Below, in pieces: positions 27,084 to 36,400 of a DNA stretch of 64,000 nucleotides. Position 1 is the first letter of the stretch, and every line of letters begins with the position of its first letter. The translations under genes and the position numbers were made by a program. The notes under the pieces were generated by a model. The model searched no databases, was not told where the DNA came from, and worked only from the letters and a program-made list of their open reading frames with translations. This stretch comes from Saprospiraceae bacterium. Its GTDB lineage: Bacteria; Bacteroidota; Bacteroidia; Chitinophagales; Saprospiraceae. The stretch lies in assembly GCA_016714985.1 (NCBI GenBank), contig JADKBS010000007.1, positions 248,001-312,000 of the forward strand, given 5' to 3'.

Positions 27084-28535
27084 TCAAGAAACACTTGCCT
27101 CCACTTCATCCTTTGCCCTAATGGCAGTTTCTATTGCTCCGTGCACAGTGCCACTATGCCCTTCAAAATGGGTGGCCTCCCCAGCGAAGAACAAGCGATC
27201 ACCTACGCTTGCGGCAAGCTCCTTCCTGAAAATCAATCCACCGCCCACGATAGGATAAGAGTAGGCACCTCGGATGAACGGTTCTTTTCCCCAATCTTGC
27301 AAGTAAAACCCATCTTGCAATAAAGATTGTGAAGCTGTATTATTTCCAAAAATATTGTCAAAATGACCCAACAAGAAGCCTTTGGCATCATTGGGCGACA
27401 TGGAACTGAATTGTTCTCCTTTTTCACCCATGACGAAAGCAGTTATCAATGGCGTAGATCCTCTTCCGACAGCAGTTGCCCAAAGTTCAGGCACTTCATT
27501 GTATCCTATGATTGACCCGAGATCCTTGTCGGTAAGGGTATCCCAGAATGGCTGGCTGAACTTAAAAATGGCTTTTATGCCGCCACCCATGCCTATATTT
27601 GAGTAGGCATCCAATTTGGTGGAAGGCAAAGCGGGCACAAAACTGATGTCACCTTCCTTCAAAACGGTCAAGGGCACTGTAATGATGACCCGGTCTGCTT
27701 CGTAGGTTTTGTTGAGTTGGTCGGTCAATACGACCTTATCGCCAGAATAGTCAATTTTTTTAACCTGTGCGTTCTTTACGACTTTGTCTAAAACCGGAGC
27801 AAACTTAGTTTCCATGACCGAAAGCATGGACATGTCCTTCAAACTATAACTTTCATCTCCAGCCGTCCAAAGACTATCTTCTTCCGCCAACCCCTTTATG
27901 CTAAGGCGGTTGTTGGAAGTGCCGTATTCATTCCCCAAAATGCCGTTCGCCACCCCGAACATGTTCCAAGAGATACCAGATGTCGAAAAAACCTGTTCCA
28001 CTGTCTTGTCTGGCCCAGTGTAAAGCGGCGCATTTTCAACGAACTGCATGGTTTTGACAAACTCGGCATAGCTCCCAGCTTCAGACTCGGTTTTAAGCGG
28101 GGGTTCCGTCATACTTCCAAAGTCCTCCTTGAAAAAGTAAAAATCCTTGGTGGATGTATCATTCAGCTTGGCACCAACTTGGTTCACCGCAATCTCATAC
28201 CACCTTGTCTTATTGCCATGGATTTCCTCTGCACCCAGTTCAACATCAAAATCTGCGAAACCTTTTAGGCTTTTTACCCTGCCCCCTACCCTGTTGGATG
28301 CTTCCAAGATTTTCACCTTGAAGCCACGCTCCTGCAAATACCAACCAGCGTATAGGCCGGCTGCACCAGCACCTACTATAACTACTGTGTAGTCTTCGAA
28401 CTTATTGTCTTTTACAATTTCTGGTGGAGCTTCGTCATCGGACGACTTATCGCCGCAGGCTGCAAGAAAGGATGGTAGTAGGATGGCACTGGGTACAGAA
28501 TAGCCCAATTGTTGCAGGAACTTTCTTCGCTTCAT
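27084..28535 (-). CDS. Flavin amine oxidase with a Tat-type lipoprotein signal
   Basis: This FAD enzyme of the monoamine/polyamine oxidase type oxidises amines and releases hydrogen peroxide. Start 28535 (MKRRKFLQQLGYS) is chosen because it gives a Tat-like twin arginine followed by a lipobox (LAAC), which implies export as a folded flavoprotein and lipid anchoring. Dinucleotide binding is VVIVGAGAAGLYAGWYLQER, followed by GGRVKSL. The C-terminal FAD motif is LFFAGEATHFEGHSGTVHGA. The protein is 483 aa. The longer frame from 28679 adds 48 unlikely residues. It is the last gene of a leftward set. The substrate is unknown. Confidence 0.87.
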   Translation of the reverse strand: MKRRKFLQQLGYSVPSAILLPSFLAACGDKSSDDEAPPEIVKDNKFEDYTVVIVGAGAAGLYAGWYLQERGFKVKILEASNRVGGRVKSLKGFADFDVELGAEEIHGNKTRWYEIAVNQVGAKLNDTSTKDFYFFKEDFGSMTEPPLKTESEAGSYAEFVKTMQFVENAPLYTGPDKTVEQVFSTSGISWNMFGVANGILGNEYGTSNNRLSIKGLAEEDSLWTAGDESYSLKDMSMLSVMETKFAPVLDKVVKNAQVKKIDYSGDKVVLTDQLNKTYEADRVIITVPLTVLKEGDISFVPALPSTKLDAYSNIGMGGGIKAIFKFSQPFWDTLTDKDLGSIIGYNEVPELWATAVGRGSTPLITAFVMGEKGEQFSSMSPNDAKGFLLGHFDNIFGNNTASQSLLQDGFYLQDWGKEPFIRGAYSYPIVGGGLIFRKELAASVGDRLFFAGEATHFEGHSGTVHGAIETAIRAKDEVEASVS

Positions 28536-28638
28536 GATCATGGATTTGTTATGGCCTTCAAAGTTACGGGAATTCAGATGGACTTCCATCATTGGGTTGG
28601 TCAATCCTAAAAAATCCCAACAAATGGGGATGCCGCTT

Positions 28639-29736
28639 TTACGCAGGCTTCGTGAAATTATGTCCCTTTTGCTCGACATTGCCTACTCGACCAATTTCAA
28701 CTTCTTCATCCAACTTGCCTTTGCCAAGCAAGTAATTTGCCATTTGCTTCGCAAAAAAAGGCCCCATCAAAGCCCCCTTCGTACCCAAACCATTGAAAAT
28801 GCTCATGCAGGGGAAGTCAGGGTGAAGGCCCAAGAATGGCCTAACATCAGCCACTGTTGGACGGATTCCTGCTAAATGTTCGATAATTTCAAAGGGCACG
28901 GCCAATGTTTTCTCCAATTCCGACACCAAAAAATCACGGCCATATTCGCTGGGCAATGGCCCATCAAACTCATACCTGCTTGTAGCGCCAGCCCAGTACA
29001 ATCCCGCTTCCATCGGAATGATGAATATATTGTGTTTCAGGATGCGCTCAAATTCAAGTTCTGGGATGCGGATGAGCATCAACTCGCCTTTAGTGGGCAC
29101 AAAAGGAAGATGGTTGAAAAAAGGGTTGGATACTGCCTTGGCACCTTCGCAAAAGACCAGGTTACTTGCTTGTAAGCCTTTGTAGCGAACTCCGCCATCT
29201 GTTGGCTCAATTTGTTGGTAATCAACATTATCCAAAATAAACATCCCTTTGTCTGACAGATGTCCTTGCCATTTTTCTATCAAAACAGGCAACGCAACCT
29301 GGGCGACACCTCGAAGCTCGCCCCAAGCGTGAGGGGGATGCAATTTCCCTTCAAACTGAGACATGTCAGGCTCATCGAACAAATAATCCTGGAACTCCGC
29401 AAAACTGCTGCGCCTGAGCCATTCATTTACCTCAAAATTGTTGTGCAAAGCCCTTGCGATTTGGCGGTCAGCCCAAAGGTTGGCTTCGAGCATCACTTCC
29501 AATTCATGATAGGTTTGTTTGGCAAACAGGAATAGTTCTTCAAAGCGCCAACTCTTGGCAATCCGACGGCCCGTAACAGGGTTGATAAGGCCAGCGGCAA
29601 TACTCGATGTCCGGCCTGGATGTGGATAGTCAATTACCGCTACATGTTGGTCTTCAAGCAGTAGGAAGTGGGAAAGCAAGGTGCCGGCCAAGCCCTGGCC
29701 CACAATGATAAAATCAAATTCGGAGGGTTCAGCCAC
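28639..29736 (-). CDS. FAD-dependent oxidoreductase (DAO family)
   Basis: This 365-aa protein belongs to the glycine/D-amino-acid oxidase superfamily. The N-terminal FAD fold has IIVGQGLAGTLLSHFLLLED, then AAGLINPVTGRRIAKSW, which resembles the FAD half of the tRNA-modifying MnmC and related enzymes. The C-terminal FAD-contacting motif is FNGLGTKGALMGPFFAKQMA. No signal peptide is visible, so it is cytoplasmic. The substrate cannot be named. A 105-base gap separates it from the YjbR-family gene, and it may be in the same operon as trmD. Confidence 0.85.
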   Translation of the reverse strand: MAEPSEFDFIIVGQGLAGTLLSHFLLLEDQHVAVIDYPHPGRTSSIAAGLINPVTGRRIAKSWRFEELFLFAKQTYHELEVMLEANLWADRQIARALHNNFEVNEWLRRSSFAEFQDYLFDEPDMSQFEGKLHPPHAWGELRGVAQVALPVLIEKWQGHLSDKGMFILDNVDYQQIEPTDGGVRYKGLQASNLVFCEGAKAVSNPFFNHLPFVPTKGELMLIRIPELEFERILKHNIFIIPMEAGLYWAGATSRYEFDGPLPSEYGRDFLVSELEKTLAVPFEIIEHLAGIRPTVADVRPFLGLHPDFPCMSIFNGLGTKGALMGPFFAKQMANYLLGKGKLDEEVEIGRVGNVEQKGHNFTKPA

Positions 29737-29841
29737 AATGAGGTCGTTGGTAATATTTCATGGACAAATAAAATCGCCTTAACTTGCAAACACCTGTTGT
29801 TCTGTGCCTTGCAAATTAATCGTCTATCATTCATCATTTAC

Positions 29842-30199
29842 TTAAAGGTTCTTCAGTTCTTCCTGTACTTTTTTGGGTAGGCTGGATACCACGAGGTCGT
29901 AGGAGTGGTCAATGAGTTTTTAATAAAACCATCGTCCAAACCAGCCTCACAGCGTACGGTGTTCCAGTGCTTCTTGTTCATGTGGTAGCCTGGGGTGATG
30001 TCGTCAGGTGCTGCTCCCGCAATTCGATGGCCCATTCTGGGTCGCATTTCAGGTTGGCACTGCACTCGATTTCATCAAGGCCAGTCAGGGCGAACATTTT
30101 GCCCAACACCTTGAAAACAAGCGTTTCTTCACCAAAAGGAAAGGTTTCTTCTACCCCTTTTTTTGCTACGCAATAGTTGCGGAATACTTCGATGTTCAT
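29842..30199 (-). pseudogene. MmcQ/YjbR family protein (DUF419), split by two single-base deletions
   Basis: Three frames join into one 119-aa protein. The first reads MNIEVFRNYCVAKKGVEETF and EWAIELREQ. After a lost base near 30000-30010 the second reads PDDITPGYHMNKKHWNTV and EAGLDDGFIKN. After another lost base near 29921-29926 the third reads LIDHSYDLVVSSLPKKVQEE and ends at 29842-29844. The order, the HWNTV motif and the final length match the YjbR fold, a small DNA-binding-like domain of poorly known role. The start overlaps the trmD stop by 4 bases, so coupling is intact. No single open frame in the region is the true product. Confidence 0.8.
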
Positions 30200-30885
30200 T
30201 GCTTATCAAGGTTTTCCAATAAATCAGGCCTGCGTTCTTCGGTGCGGCGCAAAGCCTGTTCCATTCGCCATTCTTCGATTTTGGCAAAATGGCCGGACAT
30301 CAAAATCTCCGGCACTTTCCATCCTCTGAACTCGGCTGGCCGGGTATAAACCGGCGGTGCCAATAGATTGTCCTGAAATGAATCGAAAAGGGCAGACGTT
30401 TCATCGCCCAATACCCCTGGAATCAACCGACCAATGGCATCCACCAGCACAGCGGCCGGAAGTTCCCCACCCGAAAGCACATAGTCACCGATGGAGATTT
30501 CAAGGGTAACAAAATACTCCCTTACCCGCTCGTCAATCCCTTTGTAATGGCCGCAGATGAGCAGCAGGTTTTGTTTCAAGGAAAGCTGGTTGGTGATGCC
30601 TTGGGTTAGCCGCTTTCCATCTGGTGTCAAATAGATGATTTCATCAAATTGCCGCGCTGCCTGCAATTTTTCGATGCAGCTTACCAATGGCTCTGCCATC
30701 ATCACCATGCCTGCCCCGCCGCCGAACTGGTAGTCGTCCACTTGTTGGTGCTTGCCGAAACCAAAATCCCTCAGGTCGTGGACTTCGACCTTTAACAAGC
30801 CCTTTTCTTGGGCACGCTTCATGATGCTGTGCTCAAACGGGCTTACCAACAATTCAGGATGGACGGTGATAATGTCTATGTGCAT
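30196..30885 (-). CDS. trmD: tRNA (guanine-37 N1)-methyltransferase TrmD
   Basis: TrmD is an essential SPOUT methyltransferase that makes m1G37 in tRNAs reading CNN codons and prevents frameshifting. It starts MHIDIITVHPELLVSPFEHS, contains GGGAGMVMMAEP, and has the AdoMet knot LLICGHYKGIDERVREYFV followed by ISIGDYVLSGGELPAAVLVD. CGHY replaces the more usual CGRY. The 229-aa length is standard. A TATTTTTG sequence on the minus strand (30922-30929) 37 bases upstream could be its -7 box and overlaps the terminator of the preceding gene. Confidence 0.97.
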   Translation of the reverse strand: MHIDIITVHPELLVSPFEHSIMKRAQEKGLLKVEVHDLRDFGFGKHQQVDDYQFGGGAGMVMMAEPLVSCIEKLQAARQFDEIIYLTPDGKRLTQGITNQLSLKQNLLLICGHYKGIDERVREYFVTLEISIGDYVLSGGELPAAVLVDAIGRLIPGVLGDETSALFDSFQDNLLAPPVYTRPAEFRGWKVPEILMSGHFAKIEEWRMEQALRRTEERRPDLLENLDKQ

Positions 30886-30926
30886 AAAAATGTTGAATTC
30901 GGGGCGTCAAAATTGTTTTGGCAAAA

Positions 30927-30970
30927 ATACAAAAAGGTGGCACCTCGGTTGATGTGCCACCTTTTTGTAT
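30927..30970. terminator. Bidirectional 17-bp hairpin terminator between FKBP and trmD
   Basis: Bases 30927-30943 pair perfectly with 30954-30970 around a 10-base loop. The stem has a GC-rich top (GGTGGCAC) and A-run/T-run base, so each strand has a U tract. It stops transcription of the FKBP gene, which ends 18 bases away on the minus strand. Confidence 0.88.
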
Positions 30971-30987
30971 TGTGTTAGGGTGGGCCA

Positions 30988-31653
30988 CTATGGCTCTATG
31001 CCAAGTAACTCCACCTCAAATATCAAGGTGGCGTTCGGGCCGATTTTGCCGCCAGCAGCACCTTGTTCGCCGTAAGCAAGTGCTGAGGGAATAAACAATT
31101 TCCATTTTGAGCCTACCTTCATCAATTGAAGGGCCTCGGTCCAACCTTTGATAACGCCCGTGACAGGGAAAACAATGGGTTCGCCCCGCTGGACGGAGCT
31201 ATCGAAAATGGTTCCGTCTATCAAAGTACCTGTGTAGTGTACCTTTACTTTATTGGCAGTGGTAGGAATTGCACCAGTTCCTTCTGTTAGCACTTCATAT
31301 TGAAGTCCACTGGGCAAAGTGACCACGCCCTTGCGTTGACCGTTTGTAGTCAAATAGGTTTGGCCTATTTCTATGTTCCGCTTCTTTTGTGCCTCTTTTT
31401 CCTTACCCTGGACTTCCATTACATATTTATTGCAGGCATTGAAATCCATCAGTGGAGCGGTGTTCGCAAATTGGTCCTGCATGGCCTTTGCCAAAATTGA
31501 AGGGTCAATATTGGTCATTCCCTGCTTTTTCAGGTTCTGGGCCATCAAAACGCCCATCGCATAGCTGAGCGAATCTTTCTGATTTTTGAGTTCTTGCGCA
31601 TGAACACTTTGAAGAAAAAGCAGCCCAATGCAAATGAGGAATAGTTTTTTCAT
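30988..31653 (-). CDS. FKBP-type peptidyl-prolyl cis-trans isomerase (Mip/FklB-like), exported
   Basis: This enzyme speeds proline isomerisation during folding of envelope proteins. It has a signal peptide at residues 1-19 (VHA-QE), an N-terminal helical dimerisation domain at about 22-105 (DSLSYAMGVLMAQNLKKQGM), and an FKBP domain at about 120-221. The latter includes VKVHYTGTLIDGTIFDSSVQ, RGEPIVFPVTGVIKGWTEAL, FIPSALAYG and ATLIFEVELLGIEP. All key substrate-pocket residues (Y, F, D, W, Y) appear. The 221-aa length is typical of periplasmic or outer-membrane dimeric FKBPs. Confidence 0.95.
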   Translation of the reverse strand: MKKLFLICIGLLFLQSVHAQELKNQKDSLSYAMGVLMAQNLKKQGMTNIDPSILAKAMQDQFANTAPLMDFNACNKYVMEVQGKEKEAQKKRNIEIGQTYLTTNGQRKGVVTLPSGLQYEVLTEGTGAIPTTANKVKVHYTGTLIDGTIFDSSVQRGEPIVFPVTGVIKGWTEALQLMKVGSKWKLFIPSALAYGEQGAAGGKIGPNATLIFEVELLGIEP

Positions 31654-31684
31654 TGAATATAAAGCATTTTGGTGAATTCGCCTG

Positions 31685-31692
31685 CAAAGCTA
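31685..31692 (-). promoter_or_regulatory. Candidate -7 box (TAGCTTTG, minus strand) for the FKBP gene
   Basis: TAGCTTTG on the minus strand fits TANNTTTG and lies 32 bases before the FKBP start codon. A canonical TTTG -33 element is not evident. Confidence 0.35.
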
Positions 31693-31798
31693 CGAAAGTC
31701 CGCCAAGCTTAAAAATGCCGAACCTCCCATCGTTTGCAAGCAAACAGCCGCATAAACGTGCCTTTTTGCTTAACATTGCGCTTCAATTAAAAAATACC

Positions 31799-33274
31799 AT
31801 GAAGTCTTTTTTGCTTTTAGCGTTCAATACGCTCTCCATTTTTTGCCTAAATGCCCAATCGCCAGCTTTCAATTTTACAAAAGCCGAAGTAGAAGCCAAC
31901 CTTAAATACATTGCTTCCGATGAACTCCAAGGCCGTAGGACAGCATCCAAGGGCGAGCAAATGGCCGCCGATTTCATCGCCAAGGCTTGGAACGAGTATG
32001 GTGTAAAAAGCTTACCAGCCCTCAACGGCAGCTTTCAGAAAGTCCCTTTCAAAATAGTACAACCACCGAAGGATGCCTTGCTCACGATTGGTGATAAAAC
32101 TTTCAGTCTAAAAGACAACCTCTTGATTATCAATGGCTCACAAATAGACCAGCAAGCCCCCATCGTTTTCGCTGGGCATGGTTGGGTGGACGAGGCCGAT
32201 GGCACAAATGACTACAAAGGCCTGGACGTAAAAGGTAAAATCGTGGTGACCATAACAGGCCTACCAACAGGCAATACGCCAAATGATGTATTCGCCTCCA
32301 TGAAGCGCAAACAGGAGCTGGCCTCGGAGCGTGGTGCAATCGCCTTGATTGAAGCCTATCGGATGGGGTTGCCATGGCAGTTTGCACAAGGTTTTTTCAA
32401 GCAGGAGCGCATGGATTTGGACCATGATGCTGACGGAGGGGCGAGGATTGTATATGGCTGGGCGAAGGAACAAGGCGAAGGTGTCATTTCCACCAAGCTC
32501 AACCAAACTTCCCATATAGCTGCCTTAAAGCTGGTGCCTGGTGCCGAGGAAAAAGTGTATGCTTCCAATATTGTTGGCCATATAGAAGGGACGGACGAGG
32601 TGCTGCGCAATGAGTTCGTATTGCTCAGTGCCCACTACGACCATGTTGGAACTGGAAAGCAAGGAGGGGCGGCTTATACCCCACAAGATAGCATCTTCAA
32701 TGGCACCCGTGACAATGGCATAGGCGTCGTGGCGCTCATGGCTGCGGCCAAAGAGTTAGCAGCAAATCCCCCCAAGCGTTCGGTGCTTCTCCTGGCCTGT
32801 ACCGCCGAAGAGATGGGCATGTTGGGGAGTCAGTGGTTTGCCGACAACTCACCTGTGCCCTTGGATCAAGTTGTTTTCAACTTGAACACAGATGGTGCGG
32901 GCTATAATTCCACTGCCCATTTCAACGTCATCGGCAAGGGCTTGACCAACCTGGATGAAGACCTTGTAAAAGCAGGCAGTACAGTTGGACTTTCTATGCT
33001 CGGCGACCCTGCACCGGAACAAAATCTTTATGAAAGGTCGGACAATATTTCTTTCGCTGCCAAAGGAATACCCGCAGTTGATTTTGCGCCAGGCATCACC
33101 GCTATGGACGAATCGGTTTTCAAGTACTACCACCAGGCTGCCGATAATGCCGACTCCATTGATTATGATTATTTGTTGAAATTTTGCCAAGCCTATACCC
33201 AAGCTGCAATGCTGATAGCCAATAAAGAAGGCAAGATTGAATGGACGAATGAGGGGAGCAAGTATAGGAGGTGA
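31799..33274 (+). CDS. Secreted M28 family zinc peptidase
   Basis: This co-catalytic two-zinc aminopeptidase or carboxypeptidase-like enzyme acts outside the cytoplasm. Start ATG 31799 (MKSFLLLAFNTLSIFCLNAQ) gives a proper signal peptide, whereas the frame from 31715 puts 28 polar residues in front of it. A PA-like insert (about residues 120-230) precedes the metal site. The zinc ligands and catalytic residues are in LLSAHYDHVG, NGTRDNGIGVVALMAAAKEL, CTAEEMGMLGSQWFAD and FNLNTDGAG, with the last His in YYHQAADNADS. The protein is 491 aa and complete. No operon partner is seen. Confidence 0.92.
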   Translation: MKSFLLLAFNTLSIFCLNAQSPAFNFTKAEVEANLKYIASDELQGRRTASKGEQMAADFIAKAWNEYGVKSLPALNGSFQKVPFKIVQPPKDALLTIGDKTFSLKDNLLIINGSQIDQQAPIVFAGHGWVDEADGTNDYKGLDVKGKIVVTITGLPTGNTPNDVFASMKRKQELASERGAIALIEAYRMGLPWQFAQGFFKQERMDLDHDADGGARIVYGWAKEQGEGVISTKLNQTSHIAALKLVPGAEEKVYASNIVGHIEGTDEVLRNEFVLLSAHYDHVGTGKQGGAAYTPQDSIFNGTRDNGIGVVALMAAAKELAANPPKRSVLLLACTAEEMGMLGSQWFADNSPVPLDQVVFNLNTDGAGYNSTAHFNVIGKGLTNLDEDLVKAGSTVGLSMLGDPAPEQNLYERSDNISFAAKGIPAVDFAPGITAMDESVFKYYHQAADNADSIDYDYLLKFCQAYTQAAMLIANKEGKIEWTNEGSKYRR

Positions 33275-33292
33275 CGTGATTCGTGATTCGGC

Positions 33293-33435
33293 GTGTTAAG
33301 AAAAATTATGACGCAGTTTTTTTGACGCAGAAGGACGCAGATTTTTTATGATTTTTTATGACTTTACCACCTTCGGTGGAAACACTTTATCGCATAAACA
33401 GGAAGAAATATGCACCAGTGCATTTTTCTTAACAC
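33293..33435. repeat. MITE-like element with 14-bp terminal inverted repeats
   Basis: GTGTTAAGAAAAAT (33293-33306) is exactly inverted at 33422-33435. The inside includes GACGCAG repeats, two ATTTTTTATGA units and a small CCACCTTCGGTGG hairpin. The 10-mer ATTCGTGATT occurs just outside at 33279-33288 and 33441-33450, consistent with a target duplication. It has no coding capacity. It sits between convergent genes. Confidence 0.65.
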
Positions 33436-33488
33436 CCCTAATTCGTGATTTGAGAGTGCAGTTAGTGCATGTGCTTTGAACAAACCTG

Positions 33489-36400
33489 TTATTGCACCTG
33501 CTTTGTTGGCGTGGCCTCTATGATTACTGCTGAACTATTGTTTCTGGCGAATATGAAGGCTTGTTTCGATCCGATTTTAACGGAACGGATTCGCCTTGTT
33601 TCTCCATCAATTTTGATGTTCCCGAGCGGGAAAACCTGCATTTGGCCTTTTTTCCCGATTTTCAATACATTTCCAAAGTTTGCATCATAGCGCCCCATTT
33701 CGATATTGCATGCAAAGAAATTGCCGCCTAGGATGACCTCCATGCTGCCATCTCCATCCAAATCGGTCAATTGGGCAGCGTTCATGGTCGAGAACTGCAA
33801 CTCATCCGGCAATGGATGGGCTTCAAACTTGCCGTTGCCTAAGTTTTCGAAATACATGCTGCGGAACTCGTTGACTTCATGCAATATGGCCTTCTTGATT
33901 TTTTCCTTGCCAAATATTTCCGTCACACTTGCATTAGCAAAATCTCGGGAATAAAGGTATCTTTTTTTGAGAGGTGGAAGTTGTTTGGTGATTTCGTCAA
34001 AATTTGCAAACGGTATTTCCCTGCCTCCAAGGTGATAGGTCAGCACTTGTTCTATTTGGTCATTGTCGTCAAAGTCGTTCACATACAACTTCAATGGTTC
34101 TGCTGTACTCGGTTTGAAACGGGAATTTTCGCCAACATTGCCTGCCAATACGTCCAGATCGCCATCGCCATCAAAATCGTTTGGCAAAACAAAATTCCAC
34201 CAGCCGCTTGCGATTGCGGATTGCGGATTGCGGATTGCGGATTTTTTCAATGCCTTACCGTCATTTTGGAATATCGTAATTGGTCCCCATTCCATGGCTA
34301 AGACTAAATCCATCTGACCGTTGCCATCCATGTCAGCCCAAGTGCCTTGTTTTACAAAGCCGACCTGTCGGAGTTCGGGGGCTATCCTATCAGTCACATC
34401 TTCAAACTGGCCATTTCCTTTATTTTGGAGCAAAGCAGAAGATGGAACAATGCCATATTTCCAAGGTGTAGCCCTTGCGCCAATAAAGAAATCCACCAAC
34501 CCGTCCTTGTTGAAGTCAGCAGGTACTATACAAGACGCCGTCATGTAGACACCTTGAAAATCAACACGTTGCAAATTCCCCTTTCCATCGTTGAGGTAGT
34601 ATCGTTGCTTCATGGCCTCGTCTTTGGCTTGGTATTCGTTGCCACCAGCGGCAACAGCAAGGTCAAGGTCGCCATCATTCTCAATGTCCACAAAAACGGC
34701 ATCCACATCCTCGAAGAGGCTGTCCGCTTGTATGGCCTTGGGTGTTTTTTCTACGAATTTCCCATCCTTGGTCTGTAAGAAAATGGCGCTTCGGTTGCGC
34801 TTAGCGGAGCCAAAAAACACGTCCTCCAATCCATCGCCGTTCAGGTCTCCGACGGCAATTGCAGGCCCTTCTGAAGAGACCATATTGGGTATCAGGCGCT
34901 CTCGGTTGAATTCCACGAATGGGTTTTCCTTGTGGTTGAACATGAGGCCATCAGCGGAGGTAATGTCCTTGAAAGCATAGGATGGCGTGGGTTTTCTGGC
35001 AAAATCCTCGAAATCAAAAATGGGCAAATCTGGTTTCCAAGCCACCTCGACCAGTGCATTGTATTTGGCAATCTTTATTTGCTCATAACTGCGATCGGGC
35101 CAAATAAGCAGGATGGAATCCACGGAAGCCGTATCGCCAATTCCGAGGTGCAGCGGCCCTATCATGCTGGACTGGTAGCCCCGAACCGGAAACTGCTCAT
35201 AAACGATTTTTTCGCCCGTTTTTTTGAAAACCACTGCCTTGGCGCCGATGGCTGCTCCGTTGTTTTTGGAGCCTTTCAGCTTGATTCCTAGCCAACCATT
35301 TTGTGCTCCCCTACCCTGCTCTGCCGTGAGGTTTTTGTACACAAATGGCTCATCCTCAATATTGTTCGATACTATGTCAAGGTCTCCATCGTTGTCAAGG
35401 TCGGCATAGACGGAGCCGTTGGAGTAACTCTCGACATTGTCTTTCACCTCACCGCCAATGTCCTGAAAGCGCAAGTTTGACGTGTTCTTGAAAAACTTGT
35501 TTTTTAGCTTTATTTTGGGCATTTTGTCAATATAAACCAAGTCTTGGTCTTCCAGGTTGTTGGTGTTCCCTTTCCATCGGATATCGCTGTTTTCCCGAAA
35601 TTTCACATAGTCAATGTCGTTCATGCGGTGCGGTATGCCGTTGGCTACAAACAAGTCTTTCCATCCATCATTGTCGAAATCAGCAAAAAGGGAGGCCCAC
35701 GACCAATCGGTGGCATGAACGCCAGCGAACATGCCAATCTCCTTGAAATGGCCGTCCCCTTGGTTTAGCTGGAGCATATTTCGGGCAAACTGTTGGTTGT
35801 AACCATAACCCAACTTAAAGAGATTGAGCGCATAGTCGTCTTCTCCAAGTGAGCTTTTGAGGATGAACGGGTCTTCGGGCAACATGTCAAGCGAAATTAT
35901 ATCGGCCCATCCATCGTTGTTAATGTCGCCAATGTCAACGCCCATTGAGAACTGGCTGGTGTGCTGTATTTGCTCGGTCAGCACCTCTTGGTACATTCTC
36001 CCGCCACCAGGTTTTGGCACATTGATATACAAATAGTCGTTCTCGTGAAAATCGTTGCCGACGTAGATGTCCGGCCAGCCATCAAGGTTGATATCGCCCG
36101 TTGCGAGGCCGAGGCCGTAGCCAATGACCGTGCTATTGATACCCGAACCGCTAGTCACGTCCGTGAAAACGCCGTCATCATTGCGCATCAGGCGGTCGCC
36201 CGACAATGAATCCCTGGTGCCTTGAAAGGTCTTTTTTTGGCCGAAAGTACCATTTGCGTGCAACGAATGGTTCATCTGGTACATGTCAAGGTCGCCGTCG
36301 AGGTCATAATCGAAGAAGGAAGCTTGCGTTCCGAAGCCCACGAGGTCGAGCCCGTAAGGGATTGCCTCCTCAGCGAAGCTTGGTACACCTCCCTCCACGC

